From the NCBI RefSeq assembly GCF_900105925.1, contig NZ_LT629791.1, positions 6,852,001-6,916,000 of the forward strand: 64,000 nucleotides of DNA, in the 5' to 3' direction. This document shows, one piece after another, positions 1 through 9,214 of the stretch. A program made the position numbers and the translations under genes. The notes under the pieces are model-generated. The model was not told the DNA's origin and searched no databases. It saw nothing but the letters and a program-made list of their open reading frames with translations. The stretch is from Jiangella alkaliphila (GTDB lineage: Bacteria > Actinomycetota > Actinomycetes > Jiangellales > Jiangellaceae). Numbering within the stretch: the stretch's first letter is position 1; each line of letters starts with the position of its first letter.

Positions 1-406
1 ACGGACTCGACGGCGTCGTCGTCCTCGGGGATGGCCGGCTGCCGGGAGACCTTGGTGAAGGTGGAGGTCCCGCGGTAAAGGTCGTGGCCGAGGCTGCGGG
101 CGGTGATCTCCGGCGAGATGCGCATCGCCTGGTTGTCGTCGCGCCACTCGCGGTTCTTCAACCGGCCGTAGACGACTACCGGATCGCCCTTGTGCAGGGA
201 GACCGCGATGTTGTCGGCCAGCGGCGAACGCCAGCAGTACACCGTGTAGAACGACGTGTCGTCGTCGACCCACGACCGTGATCGGGCGTCGTACCGCGCG
301 CTGTTGCTCGCCAGCCGGAAGTGGGCGAACGCGTCGCCGTTCTTGTTCCGGTCCAGCTTGGGCTCGGTCGCGACGTTGCCGACGACCGTGATGTTGACCT
401 CGCTCA
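1..406 (-). CDS. ssb: Single-stranded DNA-binding protein, 3'-truncated by window edge
   Basis: Reverse-strand reading from ATG at 406 gives MSEVNITVVGNVATEP, then an OB-fold SSB sequence with the typical SFYTVYCWRSPLADN and GDPVVVYGRLKNREW stretches; 135 residues are visible and no stop occurs before base 1. A purine-rich AGGAGAC ribosome site lies just upstream of the ATG. SSB coats single-stranded DNA in replication and repair as a tetramer. The acidic C-terminal tail expected of SSB lies outside the window. The gene follows the two GTPase genes on the same strand after a 158-bp gap (407-564) in which I see no gene. Confidence 0.93.
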
Positions 407-564
407 TGTGGCGTCTCCTGTGCTCGTACCCGATGAGGTTTGACGAGCACGAGATTTCCGTTCGGCGCGGCCGATCGAAAGCCCGATTCGGCGAAATGTG
501 GACAACTCCGCGAACTCGTGAGGGCTGTGGAAAACAGGCCCGCGCGCACACGCTGAGCGGCCGA

Positions 565-2286
565 TCAGGAGCGGGCGCGGTCCAGGGCGGTCTGGAAGGC
601 GCCGTACTTGGCGAGCTCGGCGTCGATGGGCTGGACGACGACGTCGGAGGTGAGGCCGTCGACGAGGTCGTGGAGTTGGCGGCGGACGCGGGCTTCCTGG
701 CGCCTGCTTCCCCGCCGCGCGGCCACCAGGCCGAGCAGGCCGAGCAACACCCCGAGCACCAGCCCACCGGCCAGCAGCACCGTCGGGACGGGGAGACCGC
801 CCACCGACGGCTCGGCGACGTCGAAGCGGAGGAAGGAGGTGCCGGCCAGGGCGAGCAGCCACAGCACGCCCGCCGACGCGGTCAGCAGGGACAGCCACTG
901 CAGCCCGTTGAACAGCCGCCACCAGCCGGGCCGCGACGCGATGCCGAAGTCGGTCCCGGCGACCCGCCGGTCCAGTTCGTCGGGCAGTCGTGTGCCGGCC
1001 GACGTGGCGACGGAGCGGACGGCGTCGCGCCAGGCGGGCGGCAGGGTGCCGGCCGCCGCGTCGCCGTACTCGCGCACGGCGGCGTCGGACCGGGACCGCT
1101 GCACCGGCGTCGGCGCCGGCAGCGAGATCCGCCCGCCCGAACCGCCACCCGATCCAGCCGACCCGCCACTGGACCCGCCGGCCGACCCGCCGGACGCTCC
1201 AGCCAACCCGCCCGGACCGTCTGACAACGAGGACGCCGACAACACCGACGGCCGGACGCGGACGCCCAGCTTGGCCAGCGGATCGCGTCGAAACCGGCCC
1301 AGCCAGCGGGTGATCGGCCACCCGGTCGCCACGCGCGCCCGCTGCAGGTACGACCGCCCGGCCGCCGTCGCGACGACGTCCGCGCCGGATGCCTCGGCAA
1401 CCGCCGCGGCCAAACGGCGACGCTCACCGTCGCCGACCGACCCGGGCGCACCCGACCCGACCGCGGACGCCACCAGCTCGGCCGTCATCCTGATGTCGGC
1501 CTCGATGCGCTCGTCCACGGCGCGGCGCTTGGTGACGGCGGTGCGGATCAGGTCGATCAGCACCTCGACCCCGTCGCCCGTCGCCCCGGACAGGGCGACC
1601 ACCGGCACCTCGTCGAGCCCGTCCTTGTCGAGCAGGCCGCGCAGGTCGGTGACGCACTCGACGACGTCGGCGCGGGTGAGCCGGTCGATCTGGTTGAGCA
1701 CGATGACGGTCACGCCCTGGTGCGACGCCAGCGGCCGCAGGTACCGCTCATGCAGGGCGGCGTCGGCGTACTTCTGCGGGTCGAGGATCCACACGAACAG
1801 GTCGACCATCTCGACGAGACGGTCGACGGTGTCGCGGTGCGCCTTCTGGGTGGAGTCGTGGTCGGGCAGATCGAGCAGGACGAGCCCGTCGAGGTCGTCG
1901 CTCTCGCCGGAGTCGAGCACGCTCTCGCGGGCGACCCGGCTCCGCGGCGGCACGCCGAGCCAGTCCAGCAGCGGGATCACCCCCTGCGTGCCCCACACGA
2001 TCGCCAGCGGGTCCGACGTCGTCGGGCGGCGGACGCCGACGACGGAGACCTCCATGCCGGAGATGCGGTTGAACAGCGTCGACTTCCCGCTGCCGGTGGC
2101 GCCGGCCAGCGCGACGACGGTGTGCTCGACCGACAGCTGCCGGCGTTCACCGGCGCGGTCGACCACCACCTGCACCGTCTCGGCGAGGTCCGACGGCAGC
2201 CGCTTGCCGCCGGCCGCGACCGCCTCCTGCAGCGCGGTCACCCGTTCCGGCAAGGTGACGCGGCCGCGGCGCGACCACCTCTTCAT
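565..2286 (-). CDS. Dynamin-like/YfjP-type membrane GTPase, second of a pair
   Basis: 573 residues. The P-loop GATGSGKS lies at about 62-69, a switch-like LLDLPDHDS near 137 and the guanine-specificity motif NQID near 200, so the G domain is N-terminal. Two hydrophobic segments near 450-485 and 495-520 suggest membrane insertion, as in bacterial dynamin-like proteins. A Gly/Ser-rich linker near 360-375 separates the halves. The start overlaps the stop of the upstream GTPase by four bases (ATGA, 2283-2286), so the two are translationally coupled. Both are predicted to be 573 aa, suggesting an ancient duplication and perhaps a hetero-oligomer acting in membrane remodelling. The biological role is not established from sequence. 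Confidence 0.85.
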   Translation of the reverse strand: MKRWSRRGRVTLPERVTALQEAVAAGGKRLPSDLAETVQVVVDRAGERRQLSVEHTVVALAGATGSGKSTLFNRISGMEVSVVGVRRPTTSDPLAIVWGTQGVIPLLDWLGVPPRSRVARESVLDSGESDDLDGLVLLDLPDHDSTQKAHRDTVDRLVEMVDLFVWILDPQKYADAALHERYLRPLASHQGVTVIVLNQIDRLTRADVVECVTDLRGLLDKDGLDEVPVVALSGATGDGVEVLIDLIRTAVTKRRAVDERIEADIRMTAELVASAVGSGAPGSVGDGERRRLAAAVAEASGADVVATAAGRSYLQRARVATGWPITRWLGRFRRDPLAKLGVRVRPSVLSASSLSDGPGGLAGASGGSAGGSSGGSAGSGGGSGGRISLPAPTPVQRSRSDAAVREYGDAAAGTLPPAWRDAVRSVATSAGTRLPDELDRRVAGTDFGIASRPGWWRLFNGLQWLSLLTASAGVLWLLALAGTSFLRFDVAEPSVGGLPVPTVLLAGGLVLGVLLGLLGLVAARRGSRRQEARVRRQLHDLVDGLTSDVVVQPIDAELAKYGAFQTALDRARS

Positions 2287-4004
2287 GCGGCGTCCTCCCG
2301 AGCCTGCTCGACGGTGACGAGAGCGGCCCGCAGCGCGTCGCCCGCGCCCGCCTCGACAGGTAGCCCCCCGAGCCGGTCGGTGAACCGCGCGGACTCCGTC
2401 CGCAGCAACTCCTCGACCCGTTGTGACAGGTCAGCACGCGCCTTGGCGGCCAGCCGCCGGACGGCCTCGTCGCCGAAGAACGCCTCGAGCAGCTTCTGCC
2501 CGACGACGGCGGTCCCGCCCGCGACGCCGACCTCGGCGCCGGTCAGCCCGGCCGTCGACGCGAACACGACGATCATCAGCGCGAGCCCGAGCCCGTTGAC
2601 GCCGAAGGAGAGCACCCGGGCGTTGAACCGCTTGTCCGCGCCCTCGGACCGGACCATCGCCAGCACCGCGTCCTGCCACTCGCGGACGGTCTTGGCGCTG
2701 CGCACGGGCAGGTCGTCCACGGTGCGGGACAGGTCGTCGCCCGCGAGCAGCGCCCGTCCGGCGGCGGAGTCGCGCCACTTGCGGTCGGCCTTCTCCGCGG
2801 CCCGGTTCGCCTCCTCGACGATCATCGCGGCGACGCCGTTCTCGATCGCCTCCTCGACCGCCGCCGCGGGCTGCGGCCGTCCCCGCAGGAACGCCGTCAC
2901 CTTGTCGCGCAGGCGGCCGACCCGCGCCTCCAGCGAGCGCATGAAGTCGCCGGTCCCGACGAAGTCCTGCCAGCGGGCCAGCACCTCGCCGCGGAGCATG
3001 CTGCCGTCGGCGGACGCGGCGTCGATGCGCTTGGCGGCCTTGCCGTAGACGTGCGCGATCTCGTTCCCCAGCCGGGTCAGCGTCTCGACCTGGTGGTCGG
3101 CGGCGTCAGCCAGGACCGGGATCTGCCGCAGCACCCCGCCGACGGCGCCGTCGAGCGTCCGCCGGACGATCTCGTTGCGGGCCGTCTCGTCGGCGGCCAG
3201 CCCGTCCAGCCAGGCGCGGACCGACGCGATCGCCTCCTCGGGCAGCAGGCCGGAGTCGTCAGGCGCGGTCTCCTCGACGACCAGCAGCGGCGCGTCGCCG
3301 AGACCGTGCTCGGCCAGCATCGCGGCCAGGTGGGTGCGCACCTCGCTGACGGCGTCGGGCGCGACGCGGTCGAGGACGACGGCCACGGCGGCCTGGCGGT
3401 CGGCGGCGGCGCGGAGGAAGTCCCACGGGACGGCGTCGGAGTAGCGGGCCGCGGTGGTGACGAACAGCCACAGGTCGGCGGCCGCGAGCAACTGCGCGGC
3501 GAGCGTCCGGTTCTCGGTGACGACGGAGTCGACGTCGGGCGCGTCGAGGATCGCCACGCCGGCCGGCAACCCGTCGTCGGCGACCAGCCGCAGCGCGCCG
3601 CCGGCCTGGTCGTGGATCGCCACCCGCGGCAGGTCGGGCAGCACCCGCAGCTCGTCGAACCAGCCGACGTCGTCGGGGTGGTGCACCAGCACCGGCGAGC
3701 GCGTCGTCGGCCGCAGCACGCCCGCGTCGCTGACCTTCCGCCGGACCAGAGAGTTCACCAGAGTCGACTTGCCGGCGCCGGTCGATCCGCCGACGACGGC
3801 GAGCAACGGCGCGTCCAGTTGGTCCAGGCGCGGGAGGATGTAGTCGTCGAGCTGAGCGAGCATGTCGCGGCGCGTCGTGCGGGCGTTCTCCGCGTCGCTG
3901 ACCTCCAGCGGATACCGCACGCCGGAGAGCCGTCCGCGAAGAGCGGCGAGAGCGCCGTGAACGCTCACCTCAGCGGTTTCCACTGGCGAATCTTGCACTC
4001 TCAC
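2283..4004 (-). CDS. Dynamin-like GTPase, first of a pair
   Basis: 573 residues from GTG at 4004, chosen because an AGGGGCG site precedes it; GTG 3998 or more upstream codons are alternatives. The P-loop GGSTGAGKS is at about 72-80. A DAPDVDS switch-like motif follows near 165, and LDRV stands where the NKxD motif is expected, so nucleotide specificity is less clear than in its partner. A hydrophobic stretch around 460-505 fits membrane insertion. It is the first gene of a two-gene unit and overlaps the second by ATGA. Divergent to the PEBP gene at 4122. Confidence 0.83.
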   Translation of the reverse strand: MRVQDSPVETAEVSVHGALAALRGRLSGVRYPLEVSDAENARTTRRDMLAQLDDYILPRLDQLDAPLLAVVGGSTGAGKSTLVNSLVRRKVSDAGVLRPTTRSPVLVHHPDDVGWFDELRVLPDLPRVAIHDQAGGALRLVADDGLPAGVAILDAPDVDSVVTENRTLAAQLLAAADLWLFVTTAARYSDAVPWDFLRAAADRQAAVAVVLDRVAPDAVSEVRTHLAAMLAEHGLGDAPLLVVEETAPDDSGLLPEEAIASVRAWLDGLAADETARNEIVRRTLDGAVGGVLRQIPVLADAADHQVETLTRLGNEIAHVYGKAAKRIDAASADGSMLRGEVLARWQDFVGTGDFMRSLEARVGRLRDKVTAFLRGRPQPAAAVEEAIENGVAAMIVEEANRAAEKADRKWRDSAAGRALLAGDDLSRTVDDLPVRSAKTVREWQDAVLAMVRSEGADKRFNARVLSFGVNGLGLALMIVVFASTAGLTGAEVGVAGGTAVVGQKLLEAFFGDEAVRRLAAKARADLSQRVEELLRTESARFTDRLGGLPVEAGAGDALRAALVTVEQAREDAA

Positions 4005-4121
4005 ACCGCCCCTGGCCAAGAGCCATAGCCCCATTGATGCCAATCGTTCACATCACAAGTCACACTGTCGAGTCGATGGACTAACGTCGGGCCTGCCGGA
4101 ATGCCTTCGATGGAGGACTCG

Positions 4122-4643
4122 ATGTCGCTCGAACGTCCCACCCCGCCCGACCCCTACACACTGCTCCCGGCCGTCCCGTCCATGACGCTGACCAGCGACG
4201 ATGTCCGCGACGGCGAGCAGCTCGCCAAGGACTTCATCGCCGCGGCGGCCGGCGGGGCGAATCTCTCGCCGCAGTTGTCGTGGTCCGGCGCGCCCGACGG
4301 CACCCGCAGTTACGCGCTCACCTGCTTCGACCCGGACGCGCCGACGCCGAGCGGCTTCTGGCACTGGGTGGTCGTCGACATTCCGGCGACGACGACGTCC
4401 GTGGCGCGCGGCGCCGGGTTGCCCTATCCGGCGTTCGCGCTGCGGAATGACGCGGGCACGACGGAGTACTTCGGCTCCGCCCCGCCGCAGGGCGACGTCC
4501 CGCACCGGTACTACTTCGTCGTCCACGCGGTCGACGTCGAGACGCTCGGGGTCGAGGCCGACGCCTCCCCCGCCGTCGTCTCGTTCAACCTCGCCTTCCA
4601 CACCCTGGCGCGCGGCATGGTGGTGCCGGTCTACTCGCACTGA
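4122..4643 (+). CDS. YbhB/YbcL-type phosphatidylethanolamine-binding (PEBP) family protein
   Basis: 173 residues from ATG 4122, favoured because GGAGG lies five bases upstream (4112-4116); an in-frame ATG at 4101 would add seven residues. The family core is clear: [40 protein letters not shown] and a later [12 protein letters not shown], which form the anion-binding pocket (DPDAP and H-x-Y-x-F motifs). No signal peptide, so probably cytoplasmic. Bacterial members bind small anionic ligands but few have a proven role. Stands alone between the divergent GTPase pair and the ArsR regulator. Confidence 0.9.
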   Translation: MSLERPTPPDPYTLLPAVPSMTLTSDDVRDGEQLAKDFIAAAAGGANLSPQLSWSGAPDGTRSYALTCFDPDAPTPSGFWHWVVVDIPATTTSVARGAGLPYPAFALRNDAGTTEYFGSAPPQGDVPHRYYFVVHAVDVETLGVEADASPAVVSFNLAFHTLARGMVVPVYSH

Positions 4644-4675
4644 TCGTAGGTCGCCACGGATTGCAGAACTCCTTT

Positions 4676-4690
4676 GCAAAAAGCGTTTGC
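4676..4690. promoter_or_regulatory. Inverted repeat upstream of ArsR gene, candidate operator
   Basis: GCAAA-AAGCG-TTTGC, a 5-5-5 inverted repeat ending 17 bases before the ArsR start codon. The site sits where a self-regulating ArsR protein would block its own promoter. No Shine-Dalgarno is visible before ATG 4708, so a short leader is possible. Inference only; no binding data. Confidence 0.45.
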
Positions 4691-4707
4691 GATTCTAGTC
4701 TGTCAGC

Positions 4708-5379
4708 ATGCCGCACCCCCACTCGTGGCCGCCGTCGTGGTTCGACCCGGACCGGCACGACCTCCTCACCCCGCTGAACGTGCGCGCCCTGGCTCATCCG
4801 GTCAGGCTCACCCTGCTCCGGTTGCTGCGCGAGGACGGTCCGCAGACCGCGTCCGGGCTGGGTGAGCGCATCGGCCAGTCCAGCGGCGTCACCAGCTACC
4901 ACCTGCGCATCATGGCCACCGCCGGTCTCGTCGTCGAGGACACCTCACTCGGCAACCGGCGGGACCGGTGGTGGCGGGCCGCCCACGAGGCGACGACGTT
5001 CTCCTTCCGGGTCCCCGGGCAGGCCGGTGACGTCGAACAGATCGAAGTGTCCGAGCAGTACGTGCGCATGGTCGCCCAGGTCGCCTACGAGCGCGTCCTG
5101 TCCTGGATCGGCACGCTGGTGGAGCGCCAGGACGAACTCGCCAGGTTGCCCTGGCAGCTGGGCGACGCCTCGCTGAGCCTCACCCACGACGAGGCATGGG
5201 AATTGTCCGAGCAGATCGCCGCGCTCGTCGCCCCGTATCGCCGCGACCAGGCCGATCAGGCGCGCGGGCCGGGCGGACCGGACGAGACGACACCGTCCGG
5301 CGGACCGGAGCGGCGGCGGGCGGTCTTCCAGTTCCAGTTGCTGCCCGACCCCCACCCCGCCGGCGCCGAGCCACGCTGA
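4708..5379 (+). CDS. ArsR-family winged-helix transcriptional regulator
   Basis: 223 residues. An N-terminal winged helix (about residues 20-95) reads LNVRALAHPVRLTLLRLL followed by TASGLGERIGQSSGVTSYHL, the recognition-helix pattern of ArsR/HTH_20 proteins. The long C-terminal region resembles that of the subgroup that regulates MFS exporters. No cysteine metal-binding motif is visible, so a metal-independent signal is more likely. It is coupled to the following MFS gene (stop TGA shares one base with the ATG at 5379), which suggests it controls that transporter and itself. Confidence 0.9.
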   Translation: MPHPHSWPPSWFDPDRHDLLTPLNVRALAHPVRLTLLRLLREDGPQTASGLGERIGQSSGVTSYHLRIMATAGLVVEDTSLGNRRDRWWRAAHEATTFSFRVPGQAGDVEQIEVSEQYVRMVAQVAYERVLSWIGTLVERQDELARLPWQLGDASLSLTHDEAWELSEQIAALVAPYRRDQADQARGPGGPDETTPSGGPERRRAVFQFQLLPDPHPAGAEPR

Positions 5380-6647
5380 TGAGCTCGGCGCCGGCACCGG
5401 CCGTCGTGGCCGCACCGCGCCGGCGACTGCCGCTGGCTGCGGTCCTGAGCGCCTACCTCACGTCGGTGACCTGCACCGCCGTCTCAGCCATCGCGGTCCC
5501 CTGGCTGGTGCTCAGCACGACGGGCAGCGCCACCCGCACCGGCCTCGCGGTGTTCGCCGAGATGGCGCCGTACGTCGCGATGCAGGCGCTCGGCGGACCG
5601 TGGGTCGAGCGCATCGGGCCGCGCCGGGCCAGCTGGCTCGGCAACCTCGTCGCCGGGCTGGTCGTGCTGGTCGTGCCGGCGCTGTATGCGAGCGGGCAGC
5701 TCGGCTACGGCGCACTGGTGGCCGTGGTCGCCGCGGTGGGCGCGGTACGCGGCGTGGCCGACTGCGGCAGCGCGCCGCTGGTCCCGGGCACCGCGTCGCT
5801 CAGCCGGACGTCGTTGAGCCGGGCGGCCGGACTGCACGCGTCGGCCAGCCAGGCCGGCAATCTCCTCGGCGCTCCACTGGCCGCGCTGCTGCTGAGCCTC
5901 GTGCCTCCGCCGCTGGTCCTGCTGATCAGCGGGACCGGGTTCGTGGTCGCGTCCCTGCTGGTCCGGCTCCTGGTGCCGAGTGACGTCGGCGGCGGCGCCG
6001 ATCCCGCCGAGCCGTACCTGCGCCGGATCGTCGACGGCCTCTCGTTCCTCGTCCACGACCCGGTCCTGCGTGCCCTGGTCGTCATGATCGCCGCGACGAA
6101 CCTGCTCGGCACCGGCTACCTGAGCGTGCTGCTGCCGTCGTGGGTGCGCGACAACGGGCTGTCGGTGACCGCCGTCGGCACGGTCGCGGCCGCGACGGGA
6201 CTGGGCGCGCTGGCCGGCAGCCTCCTCGGAGCCTGGCTGGCGCCGCGGGTGAATCGGTGGCTCGCCTATGCCGTGGGTTTCCTGATCGGCGGGTCACCGC
6301 TGTACGTGAGCCTCGCCCTGAGCGACACCCTCATCCCCGTGGTGGTGACGGCGGCCTGTTGCGGTCTGGCCACCGGGGGCATCAACCCGATCATCGGCGC
6401 CGTCCAGTACGAGCGGATCCAGGCCGAGATGCTGCCCCGGGTACTGGGCGCGGTCAAGGCGTCGGCCTGGGCCGGCATCCCGCTGGGACCGGTACTCGTG
6501 GGTGCGCTCACCGATCAGGCGGGTGTGCGACCGACCCTGACCATCGTCGGCGTCGTCATGTTCCTGCTCACCCTCGGCCCCTTCGTGGTCCCGGCCTTCC
6601 GGCTGATGAACGACAGGCCGAACGACGGTTCTAGCCGCCGGCGGTGA
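5379..6647 (+). CDS. Major facilitator superfamily transporter
   Basis: 422 residues from ATG 5379, chosen because it overlaps the ArsR stop in TGATG. About ten to twelve hydrophobic helices span the protein, with the loop-2 motif GGPWVERIGPRRASWLGN typical of MFS proteins and a second cytoplasmic loop around LRRIVDGLSFLVHDPVLRAL between the halves, a phrase common in MFS_3 (enterobactin-exporter-like) drug or metabolite exporters. Acts in the cytoplasmic membrane; substrate unknown. The 3' end overlaps the convergent NUDIX gene by 17 bases. Confidence 0.9.
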   Translation: MSSAPAPAVVAAPRRRLPLAAVLSAYLTSVTCTAVSAIAVPWLVLSTTGSATRTGLAVFAEMAPYVAMQALGGPWVERIGPRRASWLGNLVAGLVVLVVPALYASGQLGYGALVAVVAAVGAVRGVADCGSAPLVPGTASLSRTSLSRAAGLHASASQAGNLLGAPLAALLLSLVPPPLVLLISGTGFVVASLLVRLLVPSDVGGGADPAEPYLRRIVDGLSFLVHDPVLRALVVMIAATNLLGTGYLSVLLPSWVRDNGLSVTAVGTVAAATGLGALAGSLLGAWLAPRVNRWLAYAVGFLIGGSPLYVSLALSDTLIPVVVTAACCGLATGGINPIIGAVQYERIQAEMLPRVLGAVKASAWAGIPLGPVLVGALTDQAGVRPTLTIVGVVMFLLTLGPFVVPAFRLMNDRPNDGSSRRR

Positions 6648-7365
6648 CGTCGTAGTCGAGGCGGACGATCCAGCGGACCGCGTCGTCGCCGAGGGGTTCG
6701 ACGCTGCTGGTGGCGGCGCGCGGCCGGCCGACGGCGACATCCTGGCCGCGCTGTTCGCGGAAGGCGGCGCGGACGGCCTCGGCGGGGTCGGCGCCGTGGT
6801 CGAGCAGCCCGCCGGCGGTGTCGCCGTCCGGCCGACGCCCGTAGGCCGCGACGCGGGGCTCGACGCGCACACCGTCGGGCAGCGGCAGGCTGGGCTCGCG
6901 GGGCGCGACCGGGACGCCGCCGCCGTCGTCGTCGTACATCGCCAGTCCGGCCTTGACCAGCGAGATCGCTGGCTGGCCGGCCAGCTCGTCGCGCGACAGC
7001 CAGGCGGCGAGGTCGGTGGTGCCGCCGACCTCGTGCGACAGCTCGCCGCCGGTGACCTGGCCGCGGTAGACGATGCGCACCGCGTGGACGTCGACGCCGT
7101 CGTAGCCGTCGGGCACGTGCCGGTCGCTGCGGAAGTGCTCCACGTCGATGCCGATCAGGGCGTCGAGCTCGGCGGTGTAGCCGGTCTCCTCGAGCAGCTC
7201 GCGCACCGCGCCGTCGTGCGGCTGCTCGACCGGGTCGAGCCCGCCGCCGGCCAGCGACCACTGCGGGCCGTCCTCGTAGCCGATCCAGCGCGCGAGCAGG
7301 ATGCGGCCGTCGTCGTCCTCGCAGATGACGTAGGCGGAGACGCGCAGACGCAGGAAGAGGGCCAC
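6631..7365 (-). CDS. NUDIX hydrolase
   Basis: 244 residues from GTG 7365. The Nudix box is complete at about residues 40-62: GGGLDPVEQPHDGAVRELLE then ETGY, matching Gx5Ex7REUxEExGU. The domain begins with LRLRVSAYVICEDDDGRIL, as in actinobacterial NUDIX proteins that clean up nucleotide derivatives; the true substrate is unknown. A roughly 110-residue C-terminal extension has no family I recognise. Divergent from the YbaK gene with only 25 bp between start codons. It lies outside the integrated element although some AICEs carry a NUDIX gene (pif of pSAM2). Confidence 0.87.
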   Translation of the reverse strand: MALFLRLRVSAYVICEDDDGRILLARWIGYEDGPQWSLAGGGLDPVEQPHDGAVRELLEETGYTAELDALIGIDVEHFRSDRHVPDGYDGVDVHAVRIVYRGQVTGGELSHEVGGTTDLAAWLSRDELAGQPAISLVKAGLAMYDDDGGGVPVAPREPSLPLPDGVRVEPRVAAYGRRPDGDTAGGLLDHGADPAEAVRAAFREQRGQDVAVGRPRAATSSVEPLGDDAVRWIVRLDYDVTAGG

Positions 7366-7390
7366 GAAGACGTGACCGTAGCATCGAGGG

Positions 7391-7948
7391 GTGACAACTC
7401 CGAAGATCGGCCGGCTGGCGACGGAGCCGGCGCTGTCCCGTCCGGACCTGCTGGCGGGCCCGGTGAAGTCGTCCCTGGAGGGCACCGCGGCGGCCGACTC
7501 CGTCTTCGTCGCGGAGATCGACGCCACGCTGGCCGACACCGCCGAGTTCTGCGCCGCCTACGGGGTGGAGTTGGGCAAGTCGGCGAACTGCGTGGTCGTC
7601 GCCGGCAAGCGCGACGGCGTCGAGCGGGTGGCCGCCTGCATGGTGCTCGCGACGACGCGCGCCGACGTCAACGGCGTGGTCCGGCGGCTGCTCGGCGTCC
7701 GCAAGGCGTCGTTCCTGCCGATGGCGTCCGCCGTCGAGCTCACCGGCATGGAGTACGGCGGCATCACGCCGCTGGGGCTGCCGTCCGACTGGCCGATCCT
7801 GGTCGACCCCGCCGTCGCCGCGCTACCCTTCGCGGTGGTCGGCAGCGGTCTGCGCGGCTCGAAGCTGGCGCTTCCCGGCTCGGTGCTGGCGGCGTGGCCG
7901 GGGGCGCAGGTGGTCGAGGGCCTCGGCCGGCCCGTGCAGCAAGGCTGA
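7391..7948 (+). CDS. YbaK/EbsC-family aminoacyl-tRNA deacylase-like protein
   Basis: 185 residues from GTG 7391. The YbaK fold is recognisable from CVVVAGKRDGVERVAACMVLA, the RKASFLPMASAVELTGMEYG stretch and GGITPLGLP, where the family binds the 3' end of mischarged tRNA and hydrolyses it. The conserved lysine of the family is represented by K in VRKASF. It sits immediately upstream of tRNA-Arg, outside the AICE. Family assignment is firm; which mischarged tRNA it edits cannot be read. Confidence 0.88.
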   Translation: MTTPKIGRLATEPALSRPDLLAGPVKSSLEGTAAADSVFVAEIDATLADTAEFCAAYGVELGKSANCVVVAGKRDGVERVAACMVLATTRADVNGVVRRLLGVRKASFLPMASAVELTGMEYGGITPLGLPSDWPILVDPAVAALPFAVVGSGLRGSKLALPGSVLAAWPGAQVVEGLGRPVQQG

Positions 7949-7979
7949 TCTTTCGGTCACAATGTCCCTGTCTGCAATT

Positions 7980-8053
7980 GCGCCTGTAGCTCAGTTGGAT
8001 AGAGCAGGAGCCTTCTAAGCTCTTGGTCGGGGGTTCGAGTCCCTCCAGGCGCA
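7980..8053 (+). tRNA. tRNA-Arg(TCT)
   Basis: Acceptor arms GCGCCTG and CAGGCGC pair fully, the D arm has GCTCAGTTGGATAGAGC, the anticodon stem GGAGC/GCTCT closes the loop CTTCTAA with anticodon TCT at 8014-8016, and the T arm has GGTTCGAGTCCC. The discriminator is A8053; CCA is not encoded. The 3' half from base 8011 is supplied by the integrated element, so the gene stays intact after integration. Confidence 0.95.
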
Positions 8054-8061
8054 CCCAGCTC
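8011..8061 (+). repeat. attL: 51-bp direct repeat in 3' half of tRNA-Arg
   Basis: Identical over 51 bases to 22031-22081; the flanking bases differ on both sides (G versus A before, A versus G after). It starts at the last base of the 5' anticodon stem and runs past the tRNA 3' end. The integrase gene lies 65 bp away, the usual arrangement for tyrosine-recombinase elements in tRNA genes. Confidence 0.95.
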
Positions 8062-8125
8062 AGAGCACATCTCGATCATGAACACCTCCCCTCCGGTCGG
8101 CGGTTGGTCGGTACCTGGTCGGTAA

Positions 8126-9214
8126 CTACGCGGCCTTGGGTCGCGCTGTTCGGCCGTCGCGGGCGGTGCGCGCCTTCGCGTTCATCCGCTTGGCCACGTC
8201 GCCCAGATCGTCGGGGAACAGGCTTGCGTAGTGCCGCAGCGTCGTCGCGGCGTCCTCGTGACCGAGCATCCGAGCGACGGCGACGACCGAGGCCCCGGCA
8301 TCGATGGCGAGGCTGGCCGCGGTATCTCGGAGGTTGTGCGGCGTGATCGGTTTGATCTTCGCCGCAGCGAGGCTCGGCGTGAGGACACTGCGCCGCCAGT
8401 TCTGGTTGCGCAGCGGCTTCCCGTTGCCCGTGGGAAACAGCAGATCCTGGTCGTCCCGGTACCGCGACGACCAGGCGCGCAATTCGTCCGCGACCACGGC
8501 CGGGAGCACGACCGTACGGGCCTCGTGGTCCTTCAGCGTGCCCAGGTGGAGCTTCCCGCCCACGTCGCTGTACCCCTCGACCAGGCGGACGCGGCCACGG
8601 GGCATCACGGACCGTTTGCGCAGCGCCGATACCTCACCCCAGCGCATGCCGCTGTAGCCCATGACGAGCACCATCACGCGGTCGCGGTCGCTCGGGACCG
8701 TCTTCGCCAGCCGCCACAGCTCGGCATGTGTGAGCGGCCGCGGTTCGTTGCGGCCCATCTTCGGGAGCTTGATCCCCTCCGCCGGGTTGCGGTGCACGAC
8801 GCCGTCCCGGACGGCCAGCCGGTAGACGCCGCGGATGACGCTGAGCGCGTGCCGTGCCGTCGAGGCCGACTTCTCCACCGCGAGCTTCTTCGCCCACGAC
8901 TCCACCTCAGATGGCGGGATACTCGACAACGGCCGGCGCCCGAACGCCGGAAGCACGTGGTTCCGGATCATGCCCGCACGGTGCGCCCGCGTGCCGGGCT
9001 TGCTGTCGCTCTTCGTGCCCTTCCAGATCTCGATCCACTCCGCGACCGTTGCGGCGGCGTCATCCGGCGGTACCCAGGTCCCAGCGGCCAGAGCGTCCTT
9101 CTGCCGCCGCTCCCACGCCTCGGCGTCCATCTTCCGGCGGAACGACCGAGACGCCACGTAGCGGGACCGGTGATAGACCCGGACCCGGTAGCCGTTGTCA
9201 CGCTTCTCGATCAC
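8126..9214 (-). CDS. int: Tyrosine-recombinase integrase of the AICE
   Basis: 362 residues from GTG 9214, chosen because it overlaps the excisionase stop in GTGA. An N-terminal AP2-like arm-binding region (residues 1-45, GYRVRVYHRSRYVASRSF) precedes a SAM-like core-binding domain (55-150) and a catalytic domain with all residues in place: R191 (GMRWGE), K228, H293-x-x-R296, H319 and the nucleophile Y329 (LRHY). It recombines attP with the tRNA-Arg attB. Its 3' end is 65 bp from attL. Intact, so excision could still occur. Confidence 0.95.
   Translation of the reverse strand: MIEKRDNGYRVRVYHRSRYVASRSFRRKMDAEAWERRQKDALAAGTWVPPDDAAATVAEWIEIWKGTKSDSKPGTRAHRAGMIRNHVLPAFGRRPLSSIPPSEVESWAKKLAVEKSASTARHALSVIRGVYRLAVRDGVVHRNPAEGIKLPKMGRNEPRPLTHAELWRLAKTVPSDRDRVMVLVMGYSGMRWGEVSALRKRSVMPRGRVRLVEGYSDVGGKLHLGTLKDHEARTVVLPAVVADELRAWSSRYRDDQDLLFPTGNGKPLRNQNWRRSVLTPSLAAAKIKPITPHNLRDTAASLAIDAGASVVAVARMLGHEDAATTLRHYASLFPDDLGDVAKRMNAKARTARDGRTARPKAA

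Noticed and set aside
608..2317. 569-codon plus-strand frame opposite the first GTPase gene
   Set aside because: Ser/Arg/Pro-rich translation with no motif, while the minus strand has a P-loop and NQID.
6631..7365. NUDIX gene as a pif-like part of the AICE
   Set aside because: It lies outside the att repeats, on the chromosomal side of tRNA-Arg.
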